Source: Nonlabens sp. (GTDB taxonomy: Bacteria; Bacteroidota; Bacteroidia; Flavobacteriales; Flavobacteriaceae). Taken from it: a stretch of DNA of 5,289 nucleotides. The position numbers and the translations under genes were made by a program. The DNA lies in the NCBI GenBank assembly GCA_030731685.1, contig JANQTO010000167.1:1-5289 (forward strand), given 5' to 3'. The notes under the pieces are model-generated. The model made no database searches, was not told the DNA's origin, and saw only the letters and a list, made by a program, of their open reading frames with translations. This document shows positions 1 to 5,289 of the stretch, piece after piece. Within the stretch, counting starts at the first letter, position 1. Each line of letters starts with the position of its first letter.

Positions 1-47
1 AGCAAATGTCCACCCACAAGACCCGTTCCTCCTGTTACTAAAATCAT
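1..47 (-). CDS. NAD(P)-dependent SDR/epimerase-like protein, N-terminal fragment
   Basis: Only the first 15 complete codons and two bases of the next are in the window; the gene continues past the left edge. Read on the minus strand from the ATG at 47-45, the protein begins MILVTGGTGLVGGHL. This is the first beta strand and the glycine-rich nucleotide loop (TGGTGLVGGHL, fitting TGxxGxxG) of the extended short-chain dehydrogenase/reductase Rossmann fold, as in NAD-dependent epimerases and dehydratases. The motif sitting directly at the N-terminus supports this start. The gene is divergent from tyrS, with 86 bp between the two starts. Substrate and exact subfamily cannot be told from so short a piece. 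The Rossmann-fold assignment is strong; anything narrower would be a guess. Confidence 0.8.
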   Translation of the reverse strand, partial: MILVTGGTGLVGGHL

Positions 48-103
48 ATGGTAAAAGTAAGCAATACATGGTTCAAACCACTCTAGAAGTGCGTTAAAGC
101 CTT

Positions 104-111
104 TATATTTG
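104..111 (+). promoter_or_regulatory. Candidate Bacteroidota -7 promoter element for tyrS
   Basis: TATATTTG at 104-111 matches the Bacteroidota housekeeping -7 consensus TAnnTTTG exactly. It ends 22 bases before the tyrS ATG, which would give a short leader of roughly 15-20 nt. No convincing -33 TTG is seen 17-23 bases upstream, so the call rests on the -7 match and its position. No classical Shine-Dalgarno sequence is visible before the ATG, which is usual in this phylum. Confidence 0.5.
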
Positions 112-133
112 CCAGCTTAAAATATGTGTAGTT

Positions 134-1432
134 ATGGCTTATAATTTTGTAGAAGAATTGAGATGGCGTGGTATGATTCACGATATTATGCCAGATACTG
201 AGGAGTTACTTAATAGTGAGGTCGTGACTGGTTATATAGGGTTTGACCCTACTGCAAATTCTTTGCATATAGGTAGCATGGTGCAAATTATATTACTCAT
301 GCATCTACAGCGTGCTGGCCACAGACCTGTTGCACTTGTAGGAGGCGCTACGGGTATGATAGGCGACCCTAGCGGGAAAAGTGCAGAGCGTAACCTGCTT
401 ACCCAAGACATTCTTGATGAAAATATTGCAGGTGTGCGCAGGGTTATCGAGCGTTTTATAGACTTTACAGATGGTCCAGAACAAACGCGTGCAGTACTTG
501 TAAATAATTATGACTGGATGAAGGATTTTACCCTCATCGATTTTGCGCGTGATATAGGTAAACACATTACTGTGAATTATATGATGGCAAAGGAATCTGT
601 AAAAAAACGTGTTACTGGAGAAGGTGATGGTATGAGTTTTACAGAATTCACTTACCAACTTTTTCAAGGATATGATTTCCTTCACCTCTATGAAACCATG
701 GGTTGCAAGTTGCAAATAGGCGGTTCTGATCAATGGGGAAATATCACCACAGGAACAGAACTCGTGCGTCGTAAAGCTGGAGGAAAAGCTTATGCGCTTA
801 CAACACCACTAGTAACAAAGGCCGATGGCACAAAATTCGGCAAGACAGAGTCTGGAAACATTTGGTTGGATACTGACAAGACTAGCGTATATAAGTTCTA
901 CCAGTTTTGGGTCAATGCGACTGATGAAGATGCAGAGTCTTGGATTAAGATATTTACATTTTTAAATAAGGAGACCTGTGAGTTGCTTATTGAGGAGCAC
1001 CGCAAAGATGCTGGTATGCGATTGCTACAAAAACGTCTTGCCCTCGAGGTAACAACCATGGTTCATGGTACAGAAGCTCACGATATTGCTGTTGAGGCCT
1101 CAAAGATATTGTTTGGCAATAAGGTAACACCAGAACAGTGGAGCAAACTTAATCAAGAAACGTTGTTGGAAATTTTTGAAGGTGTTCCACAAGCTTCGGT
1201 TTCAAGAGAAACAATCAAAGAAGGTGTGGATATTGTGAGTTTTACAACTACGCTCACTGGTTTTTTACCTTCAAACAGCGAGGCAAGACGTGCTCTTAAA
1301 GAAAACAGTCTTTCTATAAATAAAGAAAAAATAACTGACTCAAAAATTATTACAGAGTCTGATATCATAGGTGAAAGCATGATTTTGCTTCAACGCGGTA
1401 AGAAGAATTATTTTCTAGTGGTTTTGGAATAG
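134..1432 (+). CDS. tyrS: Tyrosyl-tRNA synthetase (TyrRS)
   Basis: This cytoplasmic class I aminoacyl-tRNA synthetase charges tRNA-Tyr with tyrosine using ATP (EC 6.1.1.1). The 432-residue product is normal length for bacterial TyrRS and appears complete. Visible motifs, in order, are GYIGFDPTA (about 33-41), the HIGH-type signature HIGS (46-49), [14 protein letters not shown] (70-83), the tyrosine-pocket segment YQLFQGYDF (174-182), GGSDQWGN (196-203) and the KMSKS-type loop KFGKT (234-238). An anticodon-arm-binding helical region follows. The last ~60 residues (about 370-432) look like the S4 RNA-binding domain of bacterial TyrRS. All signature residues are present and there is no frameshift. 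The ATG at 134 sits a short distance behind a TAnnTTTG element, and the protein starts where the family usually does. The gene is monocistronic here: divergent from the SDR gene and convergent with the LuxE-like gene, with a terminator starting 22 bases after the stop. No T-box leader is visible. Confidence 0.98.
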   Translation: MAYNFVEELRWRGMIHDIMPDTEELLNSEVVTGYIGFDPTANSLHIGSMVQIILLMHLQRAGHRPVALVGGATGMIGDPSGKSAERNLLTQDILDENIAGVRRVIERFIDFTDGPEQTRAVLVNNYDWMKDFTLIDFARDIGKHITVNYMMAKESVKKRVTGEGDGMSFTEFTYQLFQGYDFLHLYETMGCKLQIGGSDQWGNITTGTELVRRKAGGKAYALTTPLVTKADGTKFGKTESGNIWLDTDKTSVYKFYQFWVNATDEDAESWIKIFTFLNKETCELLIEEHRKDAGMRLLQKRLALEVTTMVHGTEAHDIAVEASKILFGNKVTPEQWSKLNQETLLEIFEGVPQASVSRETIKEGVDIVSFTTTLTGFLPSNSEARRALKENSLSINKEKITDSKIITESDIIGESMILLQRGKKNYFLVVLE

Positions 1433-1454
1433 TTACAGACCAAAGTGGATATTT

Positions 1455-1482
1455 AAAATGCGTTCCTCAGAGCGCATTTTTT
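1455..1482. terminator. Shared bidirectional intrinsic terminator between convergent genes
   Basis: AAAATGCG (1455-1462) pairs perfectly with CGCATTTT (1473-1480). Reading + strand RNA, the stem can extend inward by a U-G, a U-A and a C-G pair to an 11-bp stem with a CTCA tetraloop (1466-1469). On the + strand it ends in six Ts (1477-1482), a good terminator for tyrS. On the minus strand the arm ends in four Ts, giving a weaker terminator for the LuxE-like gene. The T run overlaps that gene's stop codon (1481-1483), so the two genes share one compact element. Confidence 0.85.
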
Positions 1483-2461
1483 ATTGAACCACCATAAGAT
1501 TGCAACCACGTATATCTGCATGGTCAAATCTCCCCAATACCTGAAAACTGTTATCGCTTGTCGTTTTGCCTAAATCTTGTGTGGCGATAAAGGAACAGGA
1601 ATTAAAGTTGGCTAGGTCTATAATGTTTAGACCACCAGTTTTGTGATGAGGTAGTAAGCTCAATGGGTCGTTTGTATCTCTTGCTAGCACGCGCATCCAC
1701 GGTGGTGTGGTAAAATCGATGCCGTTTGCCGCATAAGCTTGGGAAAGTAATTCTGTCATGCCGTATTCACTTTGTATGCTGGCGCCTGTAAATGCTTGAG
1801 ATAATATGGTATGGAGTTCTGGCTTTATAATTTCTCTGCGCATACCTTTCATACCACCGGTTTCTATGATGATGGTATTTTTCAATTCCATAGGAAATCT
1901 TGTTGCAAGGTCTACCAGTGCAAAGGTCACTCCTATGAGTATGGTTTTTTGGTCTTTTTCATGAAGTGTTTTGAGCAACTTTGCGAGTTTTTCTAAATCA
2001 TTTAGATAGAAGCCACTTTCCTTGTGTTTGCTTTGGGTAATCCAGCGTTGCGCCATGTGCACAAGTGATGAGCCGTCTCTTTCTAAATAATGTGGCAATA
2101 GCGCAAGGATTACGTAATCTTCCTGTTCGCCGTAAGTAATTTTAAAACTAGCGTCTAGGCTGCGTTCATAGACGCTCAAGTCTGTAACGTGGTGTGTAGA
2201 AACAGTACTGCCCGTAGTGCCGCTACTGGTAAACTGTTTTTCTACATCGTCTGAATTGCTTACTACGTAGTCGGTTTTAAAAAATGATATAGGTAAAAAG
2301 GGAATTTCGTGAACTGCTTTTGGCTCTTTGCGGTTGAGCAACTTGCAATATGCACGATAGATTGCATTGTGTTCGTATTGAAAATGGTATATGTCCAGTG
2401 CCGCTTTCGCGAAAGCGTGATCATCACAAATATCAAATACGGGAAATGTCCTAGGGTTCAT
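1481..2461 (-). CDS. LuxE/PaaK-like acyl-protein synthetase (acyl-activating, ANL-type fold)
   Basis: The 326-residue product resembles the LuxE acyl-protein synthetase family, which belongs to the adenylate-forming ANL superfamily and activates a carboxylic acid as acyl-AMP before transferring it. Visible motifs in order: the phosphate-binding loop FTSSGTTGST (77-86), ETGGMKG (200-206), SEYGMTEL (231-238, the A5-type YGxTE motif), ATQDL (293-297, A7-like) and LGRFDHADIRG (309-319, A8-like hinge). The protein stops just after the hinge and lacks the usual ~100-residue C-terminal ANL domain, as LuxE does. Cys320 lies seven residues from the end, in the region where LuxE carries its acylated cysteine. 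No signal peptide or membrane segment is seen, so it is probably cytoplasmic. The start ATG follows a TAnnTTTG element by seven bases. It is flanked by terminators on both sides, so it is probably transcribed alone. The acyl substrate and acceptor are unknown. Without luxA, luxB, luxC or luxD nearby there is no reason to infer bioluminescence. Fold assignment is firm; function is tentative. Confidence 0.82.
   Translation of the reverse strand: MNPRTFPVFDICDDHAFAKAALDIYHFQYEHNAIYRAYCKLLNRKEPKAVHEIPFLPISFFKTDYVVSNSDDVEKQFTSSGTTGSTVSTHHVTDLSVYERSLDASFKITYGEQEDYVILALLPHYLERDGSSLVHMAQRWITQSKHKESGFYLNDLEKLAKLLKTLHEKDQKTILIGVTFALVDLATRFPMELKNTIIIETGGMKGMRREIIKPELHTILSQAFTGASIQSEYGMTELLSQAYAANGIDFTTPPWMRVLARDTNDPLSLLPHHKTGGLNIIDLANFNSCSFIATQDLGKTTSDNSFQVLGRFDHADIRGCNLMVVQ
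2402..2417. repeat. Perfect 16-bp palindrome CGCTTTCGCGAAAGCG inside a coding region
   Basis: CGCTTTCGCGAAAGCG equals its own reverse complement over all 16 bases. It lies near the 5' end of the LuxE-like gene, spanning the last base of codon 15 and codons 16-20, where it encodes AFAKA. It occurs once in this window. From memory this palindrome is highly repeated in some flavobacterial genomes, often within genes; that part is recalled, not shown here. It could be an iterated palindrome, a protein-binding site or simply locally GC-rich coding sequence. Confidence 0.7.
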
Positions 2462-2468
2462 GAACTGG

Positions 2469-2476
2469 CAAAATTA
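2469..2476 (-). promoter_or_regulatory. Candidate -7 promoter element for the LuxE-like gene
   Basis: Read on the minus strand, TAATTTTG (2476 to 2469) fits the Bacteroidota -7 consensus TAnnTTTG. Only seven bases separate it from the ATG at 2461, so the transcript would be leaderless or nearly so. No TTG-type -33 element is evident; the expected position falls inside the upstream gene's terminator hairpin. The consensus match is exact, but the missing -33 keeps the call moderate. Confidence 0.45.
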
Positions 2477-2479
2477 CAT

Positions 2480-2512
2480 AAAAAAAGCGCCGCAGGTGGA
2501 ACTGCGACGCTT
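2480..2512 (-). terminator. Strong intrinsic terminator after the lamin-tail T9SS protein gene
   Basis: On the minus strand, AAGCGTCGCAG (2512 to 2502) pairs with CTGCGGCGCTT (2495 to 2485), giving 11 pairs including one U-G wobble, around a six-base loop. It runs straight into seven Ts (2486 to 2480). On the + strand the wobble becomes a C-A mismatch, so the element is built for minus-strand transcription. It begins 22 bases after the stop codon at 2535 and separates that gene from the LuxE-like gene downstream. Confidence 0.9.
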
Positions 2513-2534
2513 GATTCTAAATGGGAATCTATAC

Positions 2535-4520
2535 TTATTCTACGATAAGTTTGCGAGATATTACACTAGTTCCTTGAGTGATTTTCACAACGTAAACTCC
2601 TGCGTTTAATGCGCTGGCATCAATGTTTTGAGTACTACCTTTTACAGTTAGCACTTCTTGACCTAACATAGTATAGAAAACAGCGTCTACTGGGTTGCCG
2701 TTACCTGTCGCGATATTAAGCTGTCCGTTAGTTAATGGATTAGGATACATCTTAAAGTTTTGGAGTGCAAAGTCATCATTAGACAATGTGAAGGTGTTTG
2801 CACTACCTGGTGTTCCTAAGTCGCCTGCTCCATAAGTCGCCGTTCCCAGACCCCAGTTTACACCTAGGTCGTTATCAGTAGCGTTATATTTAGAAATTGC
2901 GAGTTCCATACTAGCACCAGTTCCATCAGGAAATGTTGCGCCATCATCGTAAATAACTTGATCAATAATTGTTCCTGAACATTCTATAATAAGACCATCA
3001 ACGCCATTACCTAAACTTATTACAGATGGATATACGTAGTTCACAACCATACCACCATTAACGGCGGTGTCATTATTAAGTCCTAAAACGGCGTAGCCAT
3101 TTGCTGGTACGATAAGGTTACTTATTACATGCATTTCAGATGCAGTAACATCATCTTTAATAACCCAACCTTGCATATTAATTGCAGCTGCCGTCGTGTT
3201 ATATATTTCAAAATACTCACCTACGTTGTCACCAACAGCATTAGGGTTTTGCATGATTTCAGTGATGATGATATCTCCAGGATTTGCACAGGTTACATTA
3301 CCTACACATGAAGGACTTGTTATACTACGGGTAAAGTTACAGCTACTGTTTGCTGCGCTACCAGTGAATGTGATTGTAAAGTTTGTTCCTTCGGCAACAC
3401 CATTGATGGTTATTTGACCAGCAGCAGTAGTTGATGGATTGTCACCGCCTACAGTTCCGTTACTAGCAGTGTCAATAGTATATGTACTTGTTGCGCCTCC
3501 AGTGTAGTCTATGGTTATGTTATATAAATCAACACCAGATGTATTTGCCTGACATGTTGTGGTTATCGTTCCTATTTGGAGGTCACAAGGAAATGCAACG
3601 GTAAAAGATACGGTGTCGCTTGTTACAGTTGTAGTACCATTAAGCATTGTAACGATTACCGTATATGACCCACCGTCCTGAACCATGGTTGAGAATGGAG
3701 ATGTAGCGTTATTGGTAACAGTACCATTTACAGATACTCTGTATGTTGCACCAGCCGGAGCATTTTGTGCACTCCAAGTAATATTTGTTGTGGTAGTGCC
3801 GCTGTTCAATGCAGAGCCATTTGCAGGAGCCGTGATTGTAAGTACAGGAGTGGTTGTACAACCTACAAAAGTCCCTAAATCACCCCAACCTGTGTCTATG
3901 CCTGTAACAATCCATTCTGAAGCCATTGCTGTGGTCATCATTGTGGTTGCATCAAAGCCTCTAGAACTGTCCCAGTTATTGTTAGGACCGCATACGGTTG
4001 ATTTTCTAGTTAATGTGTTATTTGCAGTTGCGTTGTTTACGCCTGAAACAGCCCATCCCGTGCCAGGGTCAGGTCCAAAGTCTCCTAGGAAGTCTAAAAT
4101 AGTAAATCCGGTCATTTCTCCTGCGTCAACATTTCCGTCCATGTCTGCGTCTACAAATGTTCCGTTATCTAGAACGAGTGCAAATCCATCATCTCCATTA
4201 CTGAGAAAATTATTTATTTGGTCTGATGCAGCTATAATTACTGCGTCAGCCTGTCCATGTGCAATAACATAAACATCGCCGTTAGCAATGACTGCTCCTG
4301 CATTAAACTTTGTCCAAAATTCGTAGTCACCAGTAGCACCGTTTGATGTAGTTGCAAACGCGTAGTTATCTAAATTAACAGGAGCGCCTGTTCCATTATA
4401 GATTTCTATAAATTTGTTGTTACTTGAACCTTCACCATATTTACTTATAAGTAAATCAGTGGTTTGCGAAAAACCAGTAAAGGAAATGCAAAATGCTAAA
4501 AGAATGTAGATTTGTTTCAT
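2535..4520 (-). CDS. Secreted lamin-tail-domain protein with T9SS type A C-terminal sorting domain
   Basis: The 661-residue product is predicted to be exported by Sec and then by type IX secretion to the surface or medium. The N-terminus MKQIYILLAFCISFTGFSQ is a signal peptide with likely cleavage after FSQ. A first lamin-tail-like domain follows (about 20-220; opens DLLISKYGEGSSNNKFIEIYN), containing an EF-hand-type loop at 124-135 (DADMDGNVDAGE). Next come an Ig-like segment (about 226-310), a Thr/Gly-rich beta segment with CDLQIGTITTTC (312-323), and a second lamin-tail domain (about 415-575; opens GDIIITEIMQNP and contains EYFEIYN). The T9SS sorting domain fills about 589-661, with MYPNP near its start and GVYVVKI and RKLIVE near its end. 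Eight cysteines lie in the mature part. No catalytic domain is recognisable, so a structural, adhesive or binding role is likelier than enzymatic. The reading frame also opens from a TTG at 4538, but that codon overlaps the promoter's -7 box and would put six residues before the signal peptide, so I chose the ATG at 4520. Confidence 0.88.
   Translation of the reverse strand: MKQIYILLAFCISFTGFSQTTDLLISKYGEGSSNNKFIEIYNGTGAPVNLDNYAFATTSNGATGDYEFWTKFNAGAVIANGDVYVIAHGQADAVIIAASDQINNFLSNGDDGFALVLDNGTFVDADMDGNVDAGEMTGFTILDFLGDFGPDPGTGWAVSGVNNATANNTLTRKSTVCGPNNNWDSSRGFDATTMMTTAMASEWIVTGIDTGWGDLGTFVGCTTTPVLTITAPANGSALNSGTTTTNITWSAQNAPAGATYRVSVNGTVTNNATSPFSTMVQDGGSYTVIVTMLNGTTTVTSDTVSFTVAFPCDLQIGTITTTCQANTSGVDLYNITIDYTGGATSTYTIDTASNGTVGGDNPSTTAAGQITINGVAEGTNFTITFTGSAANSSCNFTRSITSPSCVGNVTCANPGDIIITEIMQNPNAVGDNVGEYFEIYNTTAAAINMQGWVIKDDVTASEMHVISNLIVPANGYAVLGLNNDTAVNGGMVVNYVYPSVISLGNGVDGLIIECSGTIIDQVIYDDGATFPDGTGASMELAISKYNATDNDLGVNWGLGTATYGAGDLGTPGSANTFTLSNDDFALQNFKMYPNPLTNGQLNIATGNGNPVDAVFYTMLGQEVLTVKGSTQNIDASALNAGVYVVKITQGTSVISRKLIVE
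4116..4151 (-). other. EF-hand-type calcium-binding loop within the lamin-tail protein
   Basis: These twelve codons encode DADMDGNVDAGE (residues 124-135 from the ATG at 4520). The spacing fits the canonical EF-hand loop DxDxDGxxDxxE: Asp at 1, 3, 5 and 9, Gly at 6, a hydrophobic residue at 8 and Glu at 12. Calcium binding is inferred from this pattern only. The flanks (LVLDNGTFV before, MTGFTILDFLG after) look like strands rather than a classical helix-loop-helix, so a lone dockerin-like or TSP3-like loop is more likely than a true EF-hand. Confidence 0.55.
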
Positions 4521-4535
4521 TAGATATATTTTTGG

Positions 4536-4565
4536 CAAATATACACTATCAAAATGTAATCAAAA
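4536..4565 (-). promoter_or_regulatory. Promoter of the lamin-tail T9SS protein gene (-33 and -7 elements)
   Basis: On the minus strand, TTTTG (4565 to 4561) is followed by a 17-base spacer and then TATATTTG (4543 to 4536). This fits the Bacteroidota promoter pattern TTG, 17-23 bases, TAnnTTTG. The -7 box ends 15 bases before the ATG at 4520. It is the best-formed promoter in the window, with both elements present, and implies transcription independent of the M36 peptidase gene upstream. Confidence 0.72.
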
Positions 4566-4636
4566 GCGCTAGCCTTACATTTAAAGGTATCATAACATTA
4601 GATACTTATGCATTTGTAAATGAGTGATTAAGCGCT
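4565..4636. repeat. Nested imperfect inverted repeat in the intergenic region
   Basis: Three pairs of arms are nested around one centre. The outer arms are AGCGCT (4565-4570 and 4631-4636). The middle arms are TTACA (4575-4579) with TGTAA (4615-4619). The inner arms are AGGTATC (4585-4591) with GATACTT (4601-4607), which include one G-T pair. A small CATTTgtAAATG hairpin (4611-4622) overlaps the right side. There is no T run, so it is a poor intrinsic terminator. It abuts the -33 element of the lamin-tail gene and could be an operator or RNA structure, or could be chance in AT-rich DNA. Confidence 0.3.
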
Positions 4637-4651
4637 CCTTGGACTTAGGGG

Positions 4652-5289
4652 TTATTTATTAATAATTACCTTGGTAGCTTGATTGCCTAAAGGTGTATTT
4701 ATATTTAATAAATAAACGCCGTTTGACAGGAAACTAAGGTCTAATTTTAATACCGAGAGTGATTTCTCCTCGGTTTGCAACAAGACACGTCCATTCAAAT
4801 CTACGACGCTCACACTTACATCGGTAAGTACTTCTAACGACGACAGTGTTATCAATCCAGTTGATGGATTGGGAAAAACCTTGATTTGATTAGCTAAAAC
4901 GTCGTTCACACTCAATGGTGCTGGTACGTCAAAAGCTTCAGTCTGGTCGAAACGGTCATCAGAACTTCCCTGCAATGCACTAGCTCCCAAACCACGCGCT
5001 GCAAAAACTTCCCATATACGGTCTCTATTCACTCCATTATTTGATATACTGTCAGCAAGTAAAATGGCATCTCTACCGTCTACGAACCCTGGTGAACAAG
5101 GCTGCAGCTTAAGCCCATCCATGACCAGTTGCATAACGATGTTATTGCCGCCTGTCCCATTGTAAACATCTGGGTCAAACCCATAGTCGTCTATGAATCT
5201 CCATGTAAGGTCCCAAAGCATCGTTGCCCATACCGAACCTACACCGTGAGGTCTTGAAAATTGGGCGTTATTAGTGGACGCATAGGTAA
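4652..5289 (-). CDS. Secreted M36 (fungalysin-type) metallopeptidase with T9SS sorting domain, C-terminal part
   Basis: The frame is open from the right edge, and 211 codons precede the TAA at 4654-4652. The first ATG in this piece (5221) is internal, because the coding sequence upstream of it (RPHGVGSVWAT) is conserved family sequence. RPHGVGSVWATMLWDLTW, then FIDDYGFDPDVYNGTGGNN, LKLQPCSPGFVDGRDAIL and IWEVFAARGLGASA match the C-terminal half of bacterial M36 zinc endopeptidases as I know them. The HExxH zinc motif should lie upstream, outside the window, so activity cannot be judged here. The last ~78 residues (about 4655-4888) are a T9SS type A sorting domain, with IKVFPNPSTGLITL at its start and NGVYLLNI and KVIINK at its end. 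The enzyme should therefore be exported across the outer membrane as an extracellular or surface protease. No clear terminator follows the stop, so some read-through into the lamin-tail gene, 131 bp downstream, is possible. Confidence 0.92.
   Translation of the reverse strand, partial: TYASTNNAQFSRPHGVGSVWATMLWDLTWRFIDDYGFDPDVYNGTGGNNIVMQLVMDGLKLQPCSPGFVDGRDAILLADSISNNGVNRDRIWEVFAARGLGASALQGSSDDRFDQTEAFDVPAPLSVNDVLANQIKVFPNPSTGLITLSSLEVLTDVSVSVVDLNGRVLLQTEEKSLSVLKLDLSFLSNGVYLLNINTPLGNQATKVIINK

Noticed and set aside
48..60. A TAnnTTTG-like promoter for the SDR gene (TACTTTTA on the minus strand)
   Set aside because: The final G is missing, it lies only a few bases from the ATG, and no -33 element sits at a suitable distance.
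305..733. 142-codon open frame on the minus strand
   Set aside because: It lies wholly inside tyrS, antisense to the conserved catalytic domain, and its translation shows no recognisable domain. It is a shadow frame.
1481..2461. Part of a bioluminescence (lux) operon
   Set aside because: Only a LuxE-like gene is present. The neighbours are tyrS and T9SS cargo, and terminators separate it from both.
3685..4272. 195-codon open frame on the + strand
   Set aside because: It is antisense to the lamin-tail gene. Its Val/Pro/Ala-rich translation reflects the Thr/Asn/Gly-rich codons of the real gene, and no start signal or domain is seen.
4464..4520. Lipoprotein signal in the lamin-tail protein (LLAFC)
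   Set aside because: The residue before Cys is Phe, not the small residue a lipobox requires, and a normal signal peptidase I site (FSQ) follows. The T9SS tail also fits a soluble exported protein.
4652..5221. Complete 189-residue protein starting at the ATG at 5221
   Set aside because: The frame stays open to the right edge, and the 22 codons before this Met encode conserved M36 sequence (RPHGVGSVWAT). The Met is internal and the gene is truncated by the window.
1..5289. CRISPR array, tRNA/rRNA genes, insertion sequence or defence system
   Set aside because: No regularly spaced direct repeats, cloverleaf sequences, transposase frames or defence-protein motifs were seen on either strand.

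Overview
The window looks like chromosomal DNA from a marine-type member of the Flavobacteriaceae (Bacteroidota). Three signs support this. Two proteins end in type IX secretion (T9SS) C-terminal sorting domains. Three intergenic regions carry the Bacteroidota -7 promoter element TAnnTTTG. One gene carries the palindrome CGCTTTCGCGAAAGCG, which I recall as recurrent in some flavobacterial genomes. The genus cannot be fixed from the sequence alone.

Layout, left to right. Positions 1-47 (-) hold only the N-terminus of an NAD(P)-binding SDR/epimerase-type protein that runs off the left edge. After an 86-bp divergent intergenic stretch comes tyrS (134-1432, +), a complete tyrosyl-tRNA synthetase. 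tyrS converges on a LuxE/PaaK-like acyl-activating protein (1481-2461, -), and a hairpin at 1455-1482 serves as a shared terminator. Upstream of the LuxE-like gene, also on the minus strand, is a 661-residue secreted protein with two lamin-tail domains, an Ig-like middle and a T9SS tail (2535-4520, -). It has its own strong terminator (2480-2512) and a good promoter (4536-4565). The right end (4652-5289, -) holds the C-terminal 211 residues of an M36 (fungalysin-type) metallopeptidase, also with a T9SS tail. Its catalytic part lies beyond the window.

How the genes relate. tyrS is housekeeping. The two right-hand genes both encode proteins expected to cross the inner membrane by Sec and the outer membrane by T9SS, ending at the cell surface or in the medium; one is a protease and the other looks structural or adhesive. 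The LuxE-like gene has no lux partners here and is separated from its neighbours by terminators, so its substrate cannot be deduced from context.

I found no tRNA, rRNA, CRISPR array, insertion sequence, phage or defence gene. No clearly new system is visible. The points most worth a second look are the intragenic palindrome, the near-C-terminal cysteine of the LuxE-like protein, an EF-hand-type loop in the lamin-tail protein, and a nested inverted repeat between the two secreted-protein genes.
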